In this document: piece by piece, positions 16,958 through 24,889 of the stretch
How positions within the stretch are numbered: the stretch's first letter is position 1
How the letters are laid out: every line of letters starts with the position of its first letter
NCBI GenBank assembly: GCA_024640465.1
Contig: JAHEEX010000004.1
Location: forward strand, 1-50,151
Source of the DNA: Sphingobacteriales bacterium
Lineage (GTDB): Bacteria > Bacteroidota > Bacteroidia > Chitinophagales > Chitinophagaceae
Reading direction: 5' to 3'
DNA: 50,151 nt
Program-made: the position numbers and the translations under genes
Notes under the pieces: model-generated
The model's database searches: none
Seen by the model: the letters and a program-made list of their open reading frames with translations, nothing else
Told to the model about the DNA's origin: nothing

Positions 16958-19297
16958 ATGAAAGAAAAATTATTTCTCTTAATCATATTTACAGTTTCCG
17001 CTTTTATTTCAGTTGGCCAATCTAACACGAATAGTTTATGGTATAGTAAACCTGCAACTAAATGGACAGAAGCACTGCCCATTGGTAATGGCCGCATGGG
17101 GGCAATGGTCTTTGGAAAAACCAACCGGGAGCAGATCCAGCTAAATGAAGAAACGGTATGGGCCGGAAGTAGAATAGATGATATCAATACAGGTGCGTTA
17201 TCCCACCTGAAAGAAATTCAGAACCTGCTCCTCGAAGAGAAAAACAAGCAGGCATACCAGCTAACAAAAATGTATTTACTGGGAACCCCACCCGAAATCA
17301 GGTCATACCAGACCCTTGGGGATATGTTTATTGATTTTCAGGATTCTGCAATAATGACTACTGGTTACAAGCGCTCACTCGATTTATCAACAGCAGTCCA
17401 CACCACTTCGTTTAACCGGGGAGCGGTTCATTATGAAATGGAATCTTTTTTGTCCTCTCCTGCAGATATCATGGTAGTTAGGATCAGGGCAACAGGTGGT
17501 AAATTGAATATCAGGGTTTCTCTTGAAAGGGAGAAAGATGTAAGTATAACAGTTAAGCATAACCGGATTTTGATGAACGGGCAGATCGAAGATAAAGGGG
17601 AAGTGCTCACTAAAGGACCACAGGGACTGCATCTTAAATTTGCCGCTGTGGCCGATGTTGAAAATCTACAGGGTTCAATAGCGATGCAGGAGAAAGCGAT
17701 ACTGGTAAGTGATGCGTCTGAAGTGATTATCCGGTTCTCTGCTGCAACGGACTATGACTATAAAAAAATGGATTTCGACCGTAAGATCGATCCTTTAAAG
17801 AAAGCCATGGTTATTGTAGATCGTGGAAGCAATAAAAAATATAGCAGCCTTTTACAGGAGCATCTTTCGGAATATCAACCACTCTTCAATAAATGTTCAT
17901 TGGAATTGTCCCGGGAAAACAAGTCTCAAATCCCTACAGACCAGCGGCTGCAGAAGGTCAAATCCGGAACTAAGGACCCGGGCCTGATGGCTTTGTATTT
18001 TCAATATGGCCGATATTTATTGCTGTCAAGTTCCCGTTACCCTGCAAAATTGCCTGCTAATTTGCAGGGGAAATGGAACCCGTATTTTGATGCACCCTGG
18101 CAAAGTGATTACCATACCAATATCAATTTGCAAATGAATTACTGGCCTGCTGATGTGGCCAATGTGGGTGAAACAGTGGAACCACTTGGAAAATTCATGC
18201 TGGCCTTACTGGCTCCGGGAATAAATGCTGCTGAAAAAATGTATGGTGCAAAGGGCTGGATGATGCACCATGTAACGGATATCTATGGCCGAATAGCCCT
18301 CAATGCAGATCCTCAATGGGGTACCAGTCCGCTGGCTGGCGCCTGGATGGCCCTGAGTCTCTATGATCATTACGATTTTACCCGGGATGAAAAATACTTG
18401 AAAGAAGTGGCATTCCCATTAATGAAAGGATCTGCTGATTTTATTAGTTCTTTTTTGATAAAGGATAAGAACGGGTACCTGGTCACAGCTCCTTCCATGT
18501 CTCCGGAAAATGGATTTTACCTTCCGGGTGATTCCAGTTTTCGAAGCGTTGTAACGTATGGACCTGCCATCGATGTTCAGATCATTGTAGAATTATTTGA
18601 TGCCATAAAAGCGGTGGCTATACCTATGAAACTTTCTCCCGACTACCTGGCCGGATTGGAGCAAATCAAAAAGCAGTTGCCGCCCATTCGCATTAACCGA
18701 AACGGGGGCATACAGGAATGGATCAAAGATTACCCGGAGCAGGAACCCGGCCACAGGCATATGTCGCAACTTTTTGGACTATATCCTGGCACTTCACTTA
18801 CCCATGATACAACACTCCTGTTGGCAGCCCGGAAAACGATCGAGAACCGGCTTAAATATGGCGGCGGGCACACTGGTTGGAGCAGGGCATGGATGATCAA
18901 TTTTTTTGCACGCCTTAAGGATGGCAATACAGCATATTTTCACCTGGAACAGTTACTTATTAAATCAACAATGTCAAATTTGTTTGATGACCATCCGCCA
19001 TTTCAAATAGATGGAAATTTTGGGGGCACGGCAGGTATAGCGGAGATGCTGATTCAATCTCATAACAACCAGCTGGTTCTTTTACCTGCCCTTCCGGATG
19101 CATGGAACTCCGGTAAAGTGAAAGGCTTGAAAGCACGGGGCGGGCTAACCGTGGATATGGAATGGGATAATGGCAAACTTGTTAAAGCAACTGTATTTTC
19201 ATCATTTGATCAAACGATAAAAATTAATTATAAATCCGATGAGCAAACCATTAGTATTAAAAAGGGACAAACTGTACCTTTTGTTCCTTCGCGGTAA
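16958..19297 (+). CDS. glycoside hydrolase family 95 (alpha-L-fucosidase type)
   Basis: A 779-residue exported enzyme. The start at 16958 gives a standard signal peptide (MKEKLFLLIIFTVSAFISVGQ); the ATG at 16937 would add seven residues. The N-terminal beta-sandwich has WTEALPIGNGRMGAMVFG and NEETVWAGS, hallmarks of GH95. The (alpha/alpha)6 domain carries NLQGKWNP, DYHTNINLQMNYWPAD (Asn388 and Asn390), PSMSPENG (Glu517, proposed acid), HRHMSQLFGLYPG and IDGNFGGTAG (Asp685). These match the Asn/Asn/Glu/Asp set of the inverting 1,2-alpha-L-fucosidases; some GH95 members act on alpha-L-galactose instead. It overlaps the following GH29 gene by 59 nt, so the two are probably co-translated and degrade fucosylated plant or algal glycans together. 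Confidence 0.93.
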   Translation: MKEKLFLLIIFTVSAFISVGQSNTNSLWYSKPATKWTEALPIGNGRMGAMVFGKTNREQIQLNEETVWAGSRIDDINTGALSHLKEIQNLLLEEKNKQAYQLTKMYLLGTPPEIRSYQTLGDMFIDFQDSAIMTTGYKRSLDLSTAVHTTSFNRGAVHYEMESFLSSPADIMVVRIRATGGKLNIRVSLEREKDVSITVKHNRILMNGQIEDKGEVLTKGPQGLHLKFAAVADVENLQGSIAMQEKAILVSDASEVIIRFSAATDYDYKKMDFDRKIDPLKKAMVIVDRGSNKKYSSLLQEHLSEYQPLFNKCSLELSRENKSQIPTDQRLQKVKSGTKDPGLMALYFQYGRYLLLSSSRYPAKLPANLQGKWNPYFDAPWQSDYHTNINLQMNYWPADVANVGETVEPLGKFMLALLAPGINAAEKMYGAKGWMMHHVTDIYGRIALNADPQWGTSPLAGAWMALSLYDHYDFTRDEKYLKEVAFPLMKGSADFISSFLIKDKNGYLVTAPSMSPENGFYLPGDSSFRSVVTYGPAIDVQIIVELFDAIKAVAIPMKLSPDYLAGLEQIKKQLPPIRINRNGGIQEWIKDYPEQEPGHRHMSQLFGLYPGTSLTHDTTLLLAARKTIENRLKYGGGHTGWSRAWMINFFARLKDGNTAYFHLEQLLIKSTMSNLFDDHPPFQIDGNFGGTAGIAEMLIQSHNNQLVLLPALPDAWNSGKVKGLKARGGLTVDMEWDNGKLVKATVFSSFDQTIKINYKSDEQTISIKKGQTVPFVPSR

Positions 19298-20612
19298 ATT
19301 TTCTCTTTTTCTGATTCTGTTTTTTTCGAATGTTTTTTCGCAATCTAACATTTCACCGGATAGCATTCGTCCCAAAATGCAATGGTTCTCTGATGCCAAA
19401 CTGGGAATATTCATCCATTGGGGGATATATTCCGTGAAGGGAATTGATGAGAGCTGGAGTTTTTATAATAAAAAGATCAGTTGGCCGGATTATATGTCGC
19501 AGTTGAAGGGTTTTACCGCATCAAAATATGATCCTGAAGCCTGGGCGTCTTTGATTAAGGAAAGTGGTGCCAGGTATGCTGTGATGACTACAAAACATCA
19601 TGATGGTGTGGCGCTTTGGGATACTAAGGAGAAACATTATGATGTGGTTGATAATACCCCGGCAAAGCGGGATCTTTTATCTCCATTCTACGCTGCATTG
19701 CGAAGAAAGGGCCTGAAAGCAGGGGCATATTTTTCACTAATAGACTGGAGCCATCCTGATTACCCCGGCTTTATGAAAGACAGCACCCGCTATTCCATTG
19801 CAGATGACCCGGCAAGATGGAGAAGGTTTCAGTCTTTCTACCAGGCACAACTGAACGAAGTGGGCAAACTCCTGGATCCGGACCTATGGTGGTTTGATGG
19901 CGACTGGGAACATACCGCCGAAGAATGGGAAGCGCCCAAAGTGCGCAGGATGTTACTTGACAGAAATCCCAATGCTATTATAAACGGGAGACTGCAGGGA
20001 TACGGTGATTATGAAACCCCGGAACAGAATTTTCCGGTTACCCGTCCCCGGTATAACTGGTGGGAACTGTGCATGACCATTAATAATAACTGGGGTTACC
20101 AGCAGTCTGATACAAACTGGAAAACACCCTATGAGATCATTACCATTTTTGCAGATGCGGTAAGCAATGGGGGAAATCTCCTGCTGGATATTGGTCCGCG
20201 CCAGGACGGCACAATACCAGGGCAGCAGGTGCATGTGCTCAAAGAATTGGGCGCCTGGAATAAAAAACATGATGAAGCCATTTTTGGATCAGAAGCCGGC
20301 ATACCGCAGGGACATTTTTATGGGCCTACTACATTATCAAAAGACAGTATGAGTTTATACCTTTTTTTGCCGGGAAAAGTATCAGGAGAGATCATGGTAA
20401 AGGGATTGGTCAATACTATTCAATCAATAACAGTAGTGGGAGAAGAGACATCACTTAAACATAAAGTGGTAGGTAAAATTTCCTGGAGCCCGGTGCCCGG
20501 ATTGGTATATATTACCGTACCACCTGAAGTACAGGATAAATATATGACCGTCATTAAACTAAGGCTGGATAAACCCGTAAGTCTTTACAGAGGAAAAGGC
20601 GGCTTCGATTAA
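19239..20612 (+). CDS. glycoside hydrolase family 29 alpha-L-fucosidase
   Basis: A 457-residue retaining fucosidase. The start at 19239 lies inside the GH95 gene; no other in-frame ATG precedes the mature domain, and the resulting leader (about 35 residues ending SNVFSQ) is long but has a proper hydrophobic core. Catalytic-domain marks are KLGIFIHWGIYSV, TTKHHDGVALWDT, GAYFSLIDWSHPDY and WWFDGDWEH, whose Asp220 is the expected nucleophile. The C-terminal beta-domain runs from about residue 360. GH29 enzymes release alpha-1,3/1,4/1,6-linked fucose, complementing the alpha-1,2 preference of GH95. No SusC/SusD pair is present, so this is not a classical polysaccharide utilisation locus. Confidence 0.94.
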   Translation: MSKPLVLKRDKLYLLFLRGKFSLFLILFFSNVFSQSNISPDSIRPKMQWFSDAKLGIFIHWGIYSVKGIDESWSFYNKKISWPDYMSQLKGFTASKYDPEAWASLIKESGARYAVMTTKHHDGVALWDTKEKHYDVVDNTPAKRDLLSPFYAALRRKGLKAGAYFSLIDWSHPDYPGFMKDSTRYSIADDPARWRRFQSFYQAQLNEVGKLLDPDLWWFDGDWEHTAEEWEAPKVRRMLLDRNPNAIINGRLQGYGDYETPEQNFPVTRPRYNWWELCMTINNNWGYQQSDTNWKTPYEIITIFADAVSNGGNLLLDIGPRQDGTIPGQQVHVLKELGAWNKKHDEAIFGSEAGIPQGHFYGPTTLSKDSMSLYLFLPGKVSGEIMVKGLVNTIQSITVVGEETSLKHKVVGKISWSPVPGLVYITVPPEVQDKYMTVIKLRLDKPVSLYRGKGGFD

Positions 20613-20637
20613 CCGCGAGGGCACTAAGTTGCTAAAG
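20610..20637 (+). repeat. TAACCGCAAAG-class repeat starting at the GH29 stop codon
   Basis: The stop codon TAA of the GH29 gene is the first three bases of TAACCGCGAGG, followed by GCACTAAG and TTGCTAAAG. The same TAACCGC opening forms the stop codon of the thioesterase gene at 23804 on the minus strand. Confidence 0.55.
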
Positions 20638-20671
20638 AAAATTGAATTAACTTGTATCAATAAATATTATT

Positions 20672-21106
20672 ATGGCAGTACAAAATCTCAGCAATCATCG
20701 CCGTTATGTTCCCGGCTTTCATATCCTCACAGCAACCTTATGTGTTGTTGTATTCATAGCATCCATTTTCAATCTTATTCATAACTGGTATGATCCGGAT
20801 AATCATTTGTCTGCGGCCATCATTTTTTTCATTACAATCATCCTGTGTCTGTTCTTCTGGTTCATCAGGAGTTTTGCACTTCGGGCCCAGGACAGGGCCA
20901 TCCGTGCCGAAGAAAGCCTTCGTCATTTCCTCTTAACCGGAAAACCTGTTGATCCAAGGCTTCGCATTGGACAGATCATTGCCCTGCGTTTTGCAAGCGA
21001 TGAAGAACTGGCAGCATTAACCAAAAGAGCAATTGATGAAAGTCTCCGTGCTGATGATATTAAAAAAGCCATCCGGAATTGGAGGGAGGATAAGCACAGG
21101 GTGTAG
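20672..21106 (+). CDS. DUF6526-family membrane protein
   Basis: A 144-residue protein that starts MAVQNLSNHRRYVPGFH, has two membrane helices (about residues 17-37 and 47-66), then a soluble amphipathic tail with LRIGQIIALRFASDEELAAL and a closing KKAIRNWREDKHRV. The NH.RYVPGFH opening and the IKKAIRNWR.D.HRV ending are what I recognise as DUF6526, a small family of unknown function common in Bacteroidota. Its position after the fucosidases with a repeat-bearing gap of 59 nt gives no clear functional link. The stop codon TAG is the start of a heptad array. Confidence 0.72.
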   Translation: MAVQNLSNHRRYVPGFHILTATLCVVVFIASIFNLIHNWYDPDNHLSAAIIFFITIILCLFFWFIRSFALRAQDRAIRAEESLRHFLLTGKPVDPRLRIGQIIALRFASDEELAALTKRAIDESLRADDIKKAIRNWREDKHRV

Positions 21107-21138
21107 AAAGAGGTGATAGTTGTTAGTTGTCAGAAAAT
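21105..21138 (+). repeat. 7-nt repeat array (AGTTGTT units) starting at a stop codon
   Basis: From the AG of the TAG stop: one six-base unit AGAAAG, then AGGTGAT, AGTTGTT, AGTTGTC and AGAAAAT, four units in strict 7-nt register. The array is in the sense of the gene that ends here. The rest of the gap to 21281 shows no clear structure. Confidence 0.55.
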
Positions 21139-21281
21139 GCAATTCACGAAGTCTGCGGAGTAACAAATTTCAAAAGAGTATTTATTTAAAGGTTTAGATA
21201 TTGACGGAATAATCTGCTAAGCTGCTTTTCATCTCGTAACACTCAGATATTGCGCATGCAGTATCACTTTAATTATTATGC

Positions 21282-22742
21282 ATGAAAAATAGTCTTGTAC
21301 AACTGTTTCTGTTTTTTTCAAGTAGTCTTTTCGCACAGAACCCACCCGGGATAAACCTGGTGAAAGAATCCGACCTGAAAAAAGATGTCTATGAAATCTG
21401 TGATCCTTTTTTCCGGGGCAGGGGAGGTGGAACTATTGATGAATTGAATGCTGCAATCTGGCTGGCTGAAAAATTCAGATCTCTGGGTATCAAGCCTGCA
21501 GGTGATCATAATACCTATTTCCAGTATTTTAATCTCTGGCGTAACGAACTTGCCGACCGTTCAAACATCAGTATTAATGGAACTGCTATGCAGATGTGGA
21601 AAGACGTTGCGGTGTCACAACTGACAAACGTATCTCTTGATGCGCCAATTCTTTACCTGGGTGATCCGTTATTGATTGATACTGCAAAGATTGATGTAAA
21701 GGGAAAAGTTATTGCACTACTGGCCAATGGGAAAGACATTAACTTGGATGTATCCCTGCCAACCTGGAGATACAACAGGTATATATATGCTAAATACGGC
21801 TCGGTAATGGTAAGGAAAGGAGCATCGGCGGTGATCTTTTTGGCAGATGATATTGCAGAGCATGCCTGGAATGATGCAGTAGAAAATTTCAGACGCGGGA
21901 CCTATGATATTGATGGCGGTCCAAATATAACTGTAACGGCTACGGTTCCTGTAATCTGGGTCAGGAAGTCAAAGGGAGAAATGCTTAAAAATGGGGCAAC
22001 CATCAAAGCGAACATTATAGTTTCAAAATATCAGTATCCTTCTGTCAATGTGGTGGGGGTGATCCCCGGTACTGATCCCAAATTAAAATCGGAATATCTT
22101 TTACTCAGCAGCCATATTGATGCACATGGGGTACGCAATCCTGTTAATGGTGATTCCATTTATTATGGCGCCGATGATAATGCCAGTGTTACCGCTGCAA
22201 TGATGGCCTCGGCCCGCGCCTTTGTAAAATACCCATCCAGGCGTTCGGTTTTGCTGGTAATCCATGGTTCGGAAGAACGTGGCCTGCTGGGATCCAGGTA
22301 TTTTGCGTCTCATCCAACTGTTCCAATTAGTAGTATCGTTACCGTTTTAAATGGTGATATGATTGGCAGAAATCATCCCGACAGCGCAACGATACTGGGA
22401 GTTGTTTCACCTCATAAAAATTCAACTGAGTTGGTGAACATGGCAATTACTGCCAATGCCGAGGGACCAAAATTTATCCTTGATTCTGCCTGGGATGCAG
22501 TTAACCATATTGAAGGCTGGTATTTCAGGAGCGACCATCTTCCTTATGCACGCCTGGGAATTCCTGCGCTGATGTATACAACATTGTTACATCCAGACTA
22601 CCATACGCCATTGGATAATCCACAAAACATTAACTATCCGAAATTGAAAAAAATGGCCGACTGGATTTATCGCACGGGTTGGAAAGTGGCAAATGCACCG
22701 GTAAGACCTGAGAGGGAGAGTGGTTTTAAGCTGGAACGTTAA
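21282..22742 (+). CDS. secreted M28-family zinc aminopeptidase with PA domain
   Basis: A 486-residue exported peptidase (signal MKNSLVQLFLFFSSSLFAQ). The region around residues 105-240 is a protease-associated insert (PILYLGDPLL, KGKVIALLANG, GASAVIFLADD). The di-zinc M28 core follows: LLSSHIDAHG, YYGADDNASV (bridging Asp), HGSEERGLLGS (catalytic Glu and a ligand), NGDMIGRN and the late RSDHLPYARLGIPAL histidine. It should trim N-terminal residues from peptides in the periplasm or outside. With the M1 enzyme at 5231 and the peptide-binding lipoprotein at 6974 it points to peptide scavenging as a major trait, though the genes are not one operon. Confidence 0.93.
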   Translation: MKNSLVQLFLFFSSSLFAQNPPGINLVKESDLKKDVYEICDPFFRGRGGGTIDELNAAIWLAEKFRSLGIKPAGDHNTYFQYFNLWRNELADRSNISINGTAMQMWKDVAVSQLTNVSLDAPILYLGDPLLIDTAKIDVKGKVIALLANGKDINLDVSLPTWRYNRYIYAKYGSVMVRKGASAVIFLADDIAEHAWNDAVENFRRGTYDIDGGPNITVTATVPVIWVRKSKGEMLKNGATIKANIIVSKYQYPSVNVVGVIPGTDPKLKSEYLLLSSHIDAHGVRNPVNGDSIYYGADDNASVTAAMMASARAFVKYPSRRSVLLVIHGSEERGLLGSRYFASHPTVPISSIVTVLNGDMIGRNHPDSATILGVVSPHKNSTELVNMAITANAEGPKFILDSAWDAVNHIEGWYFRSDHLPYARLGIPALMYTTLLHPDYHTPLDNPQNINYPKLKKMADWIYRTGWKVANAPVRPERESGFKLER

Positions 22743-22869
22743 AGTAGAGGGTAGAGGTTAGAGGATAGTAACAGCCACTAATATCTTTAAATATTGCTAT
22801 CAACTTTCAACTTTTAATTCCAACTGTCTTTACTGACTTCTAATCTCTAACCTCTACCCTCTATCCACT
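22743..22869. repeat. paired 7-nt arrays forming a 19-bp inverted repeat between convergent genes
   Basis: Plus strand after the M28 stop: AGAGGGT, AGAGGTT, AGAGGAT (22746-22766). Minus strand from the esterase stop TAG: AGTGGAT (22869-22863), AGAGGGT, AGAGGTT, AGAGATT, AGAAGTC, AGTAAAG (to 22828), then looser units with AAGTTGA twice. The arms match perfectly over 19 bp (22745-22763 with 22845-22863) around an 81-nt loop. The minus array begins inside the stop codon. Likely a two-way terminator in effect. Confidence 0.8.
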
Positions 22870-23749
22870 ATTTCCCCATCATCCCGGTCTGCGTGAGCCA
22901 ATCGCCAAACAAATTGATCCATTGATCGGAGGGCAGATTTTGTTTGCGCATACCAAAACCATGGCCGCCTGTGGAAAAAATGTGCAGCTCAGCACCCTTT
23001 TTTGCTTTGATCCAGGTGTTATATAAATCGGCACTGGACGGGGCGAATCCAAAGGAATCATCAGTGGCTACACAAATGAATATCGGAGGGGCATCTGCAG
23101 GCACTATGATATCCTTGAAATACGTAGAATATGGATATATGGGTGCGGAAAAGTTAGGTTTGTTGATAGCATCATACCCTAACGTAGCGCCCAGGGTAAC
23201 CGTACCACCTGCAGAGAAACCTATGATGCCAATTTTATTGGGATCTATGCCATACGTTTTTGCATTGGTGCGAACATATTCAATGGCCTTTCTGCCATCC
23301 GCAATACACATCGGGATTATGGTGTCATTGATTTTTTTAGCCATAGCCGGATTGCTTAATCCCTGCATAAATTCGGCAACAGGATCTTCTGACTCTGTTT
23401 TATTAAGACGATATTTTAATACAAAAGCAGTAATCCCTTTTTCTACAGCCCATTTTGCCACGTCAATGCCTTCGCTGTTAATTGACAAAGCCTGGAATCC
23501 ACCGCCCGGAGCAATCACTATAGCGGTTCCGTTTGCTTTGCCTGTTGCTGGTTTATATACGGTTAGGGTAGGGGTAGCCACATTGAAAACCACAGTAGTG
23601 TTCCACGCGTTTTTTTCAAGTGTCTTTTCCGACCAGTTCCAGGTTTCTGATCCGGGGGCTTTGCCGGGATACAATTGAATCACTTGTTGTGCCTGAATAG
23701 TAACAACATGAATAAGTATAGCTATTATAAGCGAGATAGATTTACACAT
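22868..23749 (-). CDS. secreted alpha/beta-hydrolase (acetyl-esterase type)
   Basis: A 293-residue exported esterase. The start at 23749 gives a good signal peptide (MCKSISLIIAILIHVVTIQAQ); the frame extends to 23794 without need. The fold shows TAIVIAPGGGFQALS (oxyanion-hole strand, in the place of HGGG), then nucleophile elbow GFSAGG, an acid in CVATDDSFGF and His in GGHGFGM. This is the pattern of bacterial acetyl-xylan or carbohydrate esterases of the BD-FAE/Axe type; lipase-like substrates are also possible. It is the last of three minus-strand genes (DoxX, thioesterase, esterase) with short gaps, but the products share no obvious pathway. Confidence 0.85.
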   Translation of the reverse strand: MCKSISLIIAILIHVVTIQAQQVIQLYPGKAPGSETWNWSEKTLEKNAWNTTVVFNVATPTLTVYKPATGKANGTAIVIAPGGGFQALSINSEGIDVAKWAVEKGITAFVLKYRLNKTESEDPVAEFMQGLSNPAMAKKINDTIIPMCIADGRKAIEYVRTNAKTYGIDPNKIGIIGFSAGGTVTLGATLGYDAINKPNFSAPIYPYSTYFKDIIVPADAPPIFICVATDDSFGFAPSSADLYNTWIKAKKGAELHIFSTGGHGFGMRKQNLPSDQWINLFGDWLTQTGMMGK

Positions 23750-23780
23750 GTGTATGATTGATTTTATTACGTTTATTTTA

Positions 23781-23806
23781 TTTACGCCTTTCAATCTTTG
23801 CGGTTA
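23781..23806 (-). repeat. TAACCGCAAAG-class repeat starting at the thioesterase stop codon
   Basis: On the minus strand the stop codon TAA (23806-23804) opens TAACCGCAAAG, then ATTGA and AAGGCGTAAAT. It is the closest match to the unit at 20610 and again supplies the stop codon of its gene. It fills half of the 54-nt gap to the esterase start. Confidence 0.55.
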
Positions 23807-24214
23807 CATAAAATATGCAGCCAGTTTATCTCTCAGTATATCCGGCATTTTACTTCTTTTCTTTGTTGCCTTATCAAGAAAAAATAAGGTCACCTTTCCG
23901 CTGGTTATCAACTTACCTTTTTCATTAAAAATTTCCTGGTAGAAATCAATATGATGCTTTTCGGGTAGGGTTCTGAGTTGGGTTTTTACAGTTAAGATAT
24001 CATCGTATTGTGCCGATCTCAGATACCGGACGATTATTTCTGTAACCGGCATTTCCACACCCATGGCTTCCATTTCACGGTAAGTGAATCCCAATTCACG
24101 GATGGCTTCTGTTCTGGCCACTTCAAAATAGGTAATATAATTGGCATGATATACCACATTCATCTGGTCTGTTTCAGCATAACGTACCCTGATCCTGAAT
24201 TCGGTGCTATACAT
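23804..24214 (-). CDS. YbgC/4HBT-family acyl-CoA thioesterase
   Basis: A 136-residue hot-dog-fold protein. The N-terminal RVRYAETDQMNVVYHANYI is the 4-hydroxybenzoyl-CoA thioesterase signature, with Asp16 as the expected catalytic residue and Tyr22-His23 beside it; the rest (YFEVARTEAIRELG, IVRYLRSAQYDD, GKVTLFFLDK) follows the YbgC group. It hydrolyses short acyl-CoA or acyl-ACP thioesters in the cytoplasm. The family is normally near 135 residues, so the gene is complete. It starts 28 nt after doxX on the same strand and is probably co-transcribed with it. No tol-pal genes, the usual E. coli neighbours of ybgC, are nearby. Confidence 0.92.
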   Translation of the reverse strand: MYSTEFRIRVRYAETDQMNVVYHANYITYFEVARTEAIRELGFTYREMEAMGVEMPVTEIIVRYLRSAQYDDILTVKTQLRTLPEKHHIDFYQEIFNEKGKLITSGKVTLFFLDKATKKRSKMPDILRDKLAAYFM

Positions 24215-24242
24215 GTGAATATATAAATAAAAAGGTGTTAGG

Positions 24243-24650
24243 TTATTTTCCCATGATGCCGTCTACGGATGCTTTACCAGGTCCGCATAATAAAACAACC
24301 AGCAAACCAATCAGGAATAAACTGCCATGTTCCCCATCTCCAAATATTTCTCCATTATGAGCTTTGAAAATGACCACACAGAGGCCAATGATCATGGGCA
24401 TAACCGTTATTCTGGTAAACAATCCCATGATCAGGAAAATAGAACAAAAGAATTCTGAAAAAACAATCAATGCCAGGCTGACGGTGCTGCCCAGGCCAAG
24501 GAAATTCATGAAATCCTTTTTGTAATTGGCAAAATGTACCAGTTTATCATATCCGTGGGGAATCATCAAAACGCCTAATCCAAGCCGGAGTATAAACATG
24601 GAGAGGTTAAAAGCCCAGTCTTTGTATTGTGTGCTTAACAGTTTTTTCAT
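24243..24650 (-). CDS. DoxX-family membrane protein
   Basis: A 135-residue protein with four predicted membrane helices. It begins MKKLLSTQYKDWAFNLSMFILRLGLGVLMIPHGYDKL, in which RLGLG.LM..HG..KL is the DoxX opening, and has SEFFCSIFLIMGLFTR in the second and third helices, also typical. DoxX proteins are linked to thiosulfate:quinone oxidation or redox stress in some organisms, but most are uncharacterised. It is the first gene of a minus-strand set with the thioesterase and esterase. Confidence 0.9.
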   Translation of the reverse strand: MKKLLSTQYKDWAFNLSMFILRLGLGVLMIPHGYDKLVHFANYKKDFMNFLGLGSTVSLALIVFSEFFCSIFLIMGLFTRITVMPMIIGLCVVIFKAHNGEIFGDGEHGSLFLIGLLVVLLCGPGKASVDGIMGK

Positions 24651-24668
24651 CGTGATTTGTTTTCACGG

Positions 24669-24676
24669 CAAATGTA
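24669..24676 (-). promoter_or_regulatory. -7 box before doxX
   Basis: The minus strand reads TACATTTG, an exact TAnnTTTG, 18 nt before the doxX ATG. The nearest TTG upstream is 26 nt away, longer than usual, so the -33 part is uncertain. Confidence 0.45.
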
Positions 24677-24889
24677 CAATCCATTTTGAATAGTTGATTT
24701 AACAAAAGATTATCGGCAAAAAGGCTCTTATGGCCTTACTTTGGTGTGGTTTTTATCCACATACTAACATGTACGGTATTTACCGGAGAGCATAGTTGTA
24801 ATTTTAGCGCATCGATTTAACAATTCATCAGCATAGATCAAAAAATAAGCTGGCTTTTGGTTTCGTTTCAACAGCAACCCGCTTTAAAC

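Noticed and set aside
14775-22742. Polysaccharide utilisation locus
   Set aside because: No SusC/SusD pair, sulfatase or regulator is present; only two glycosidases and an oxidoreductase.
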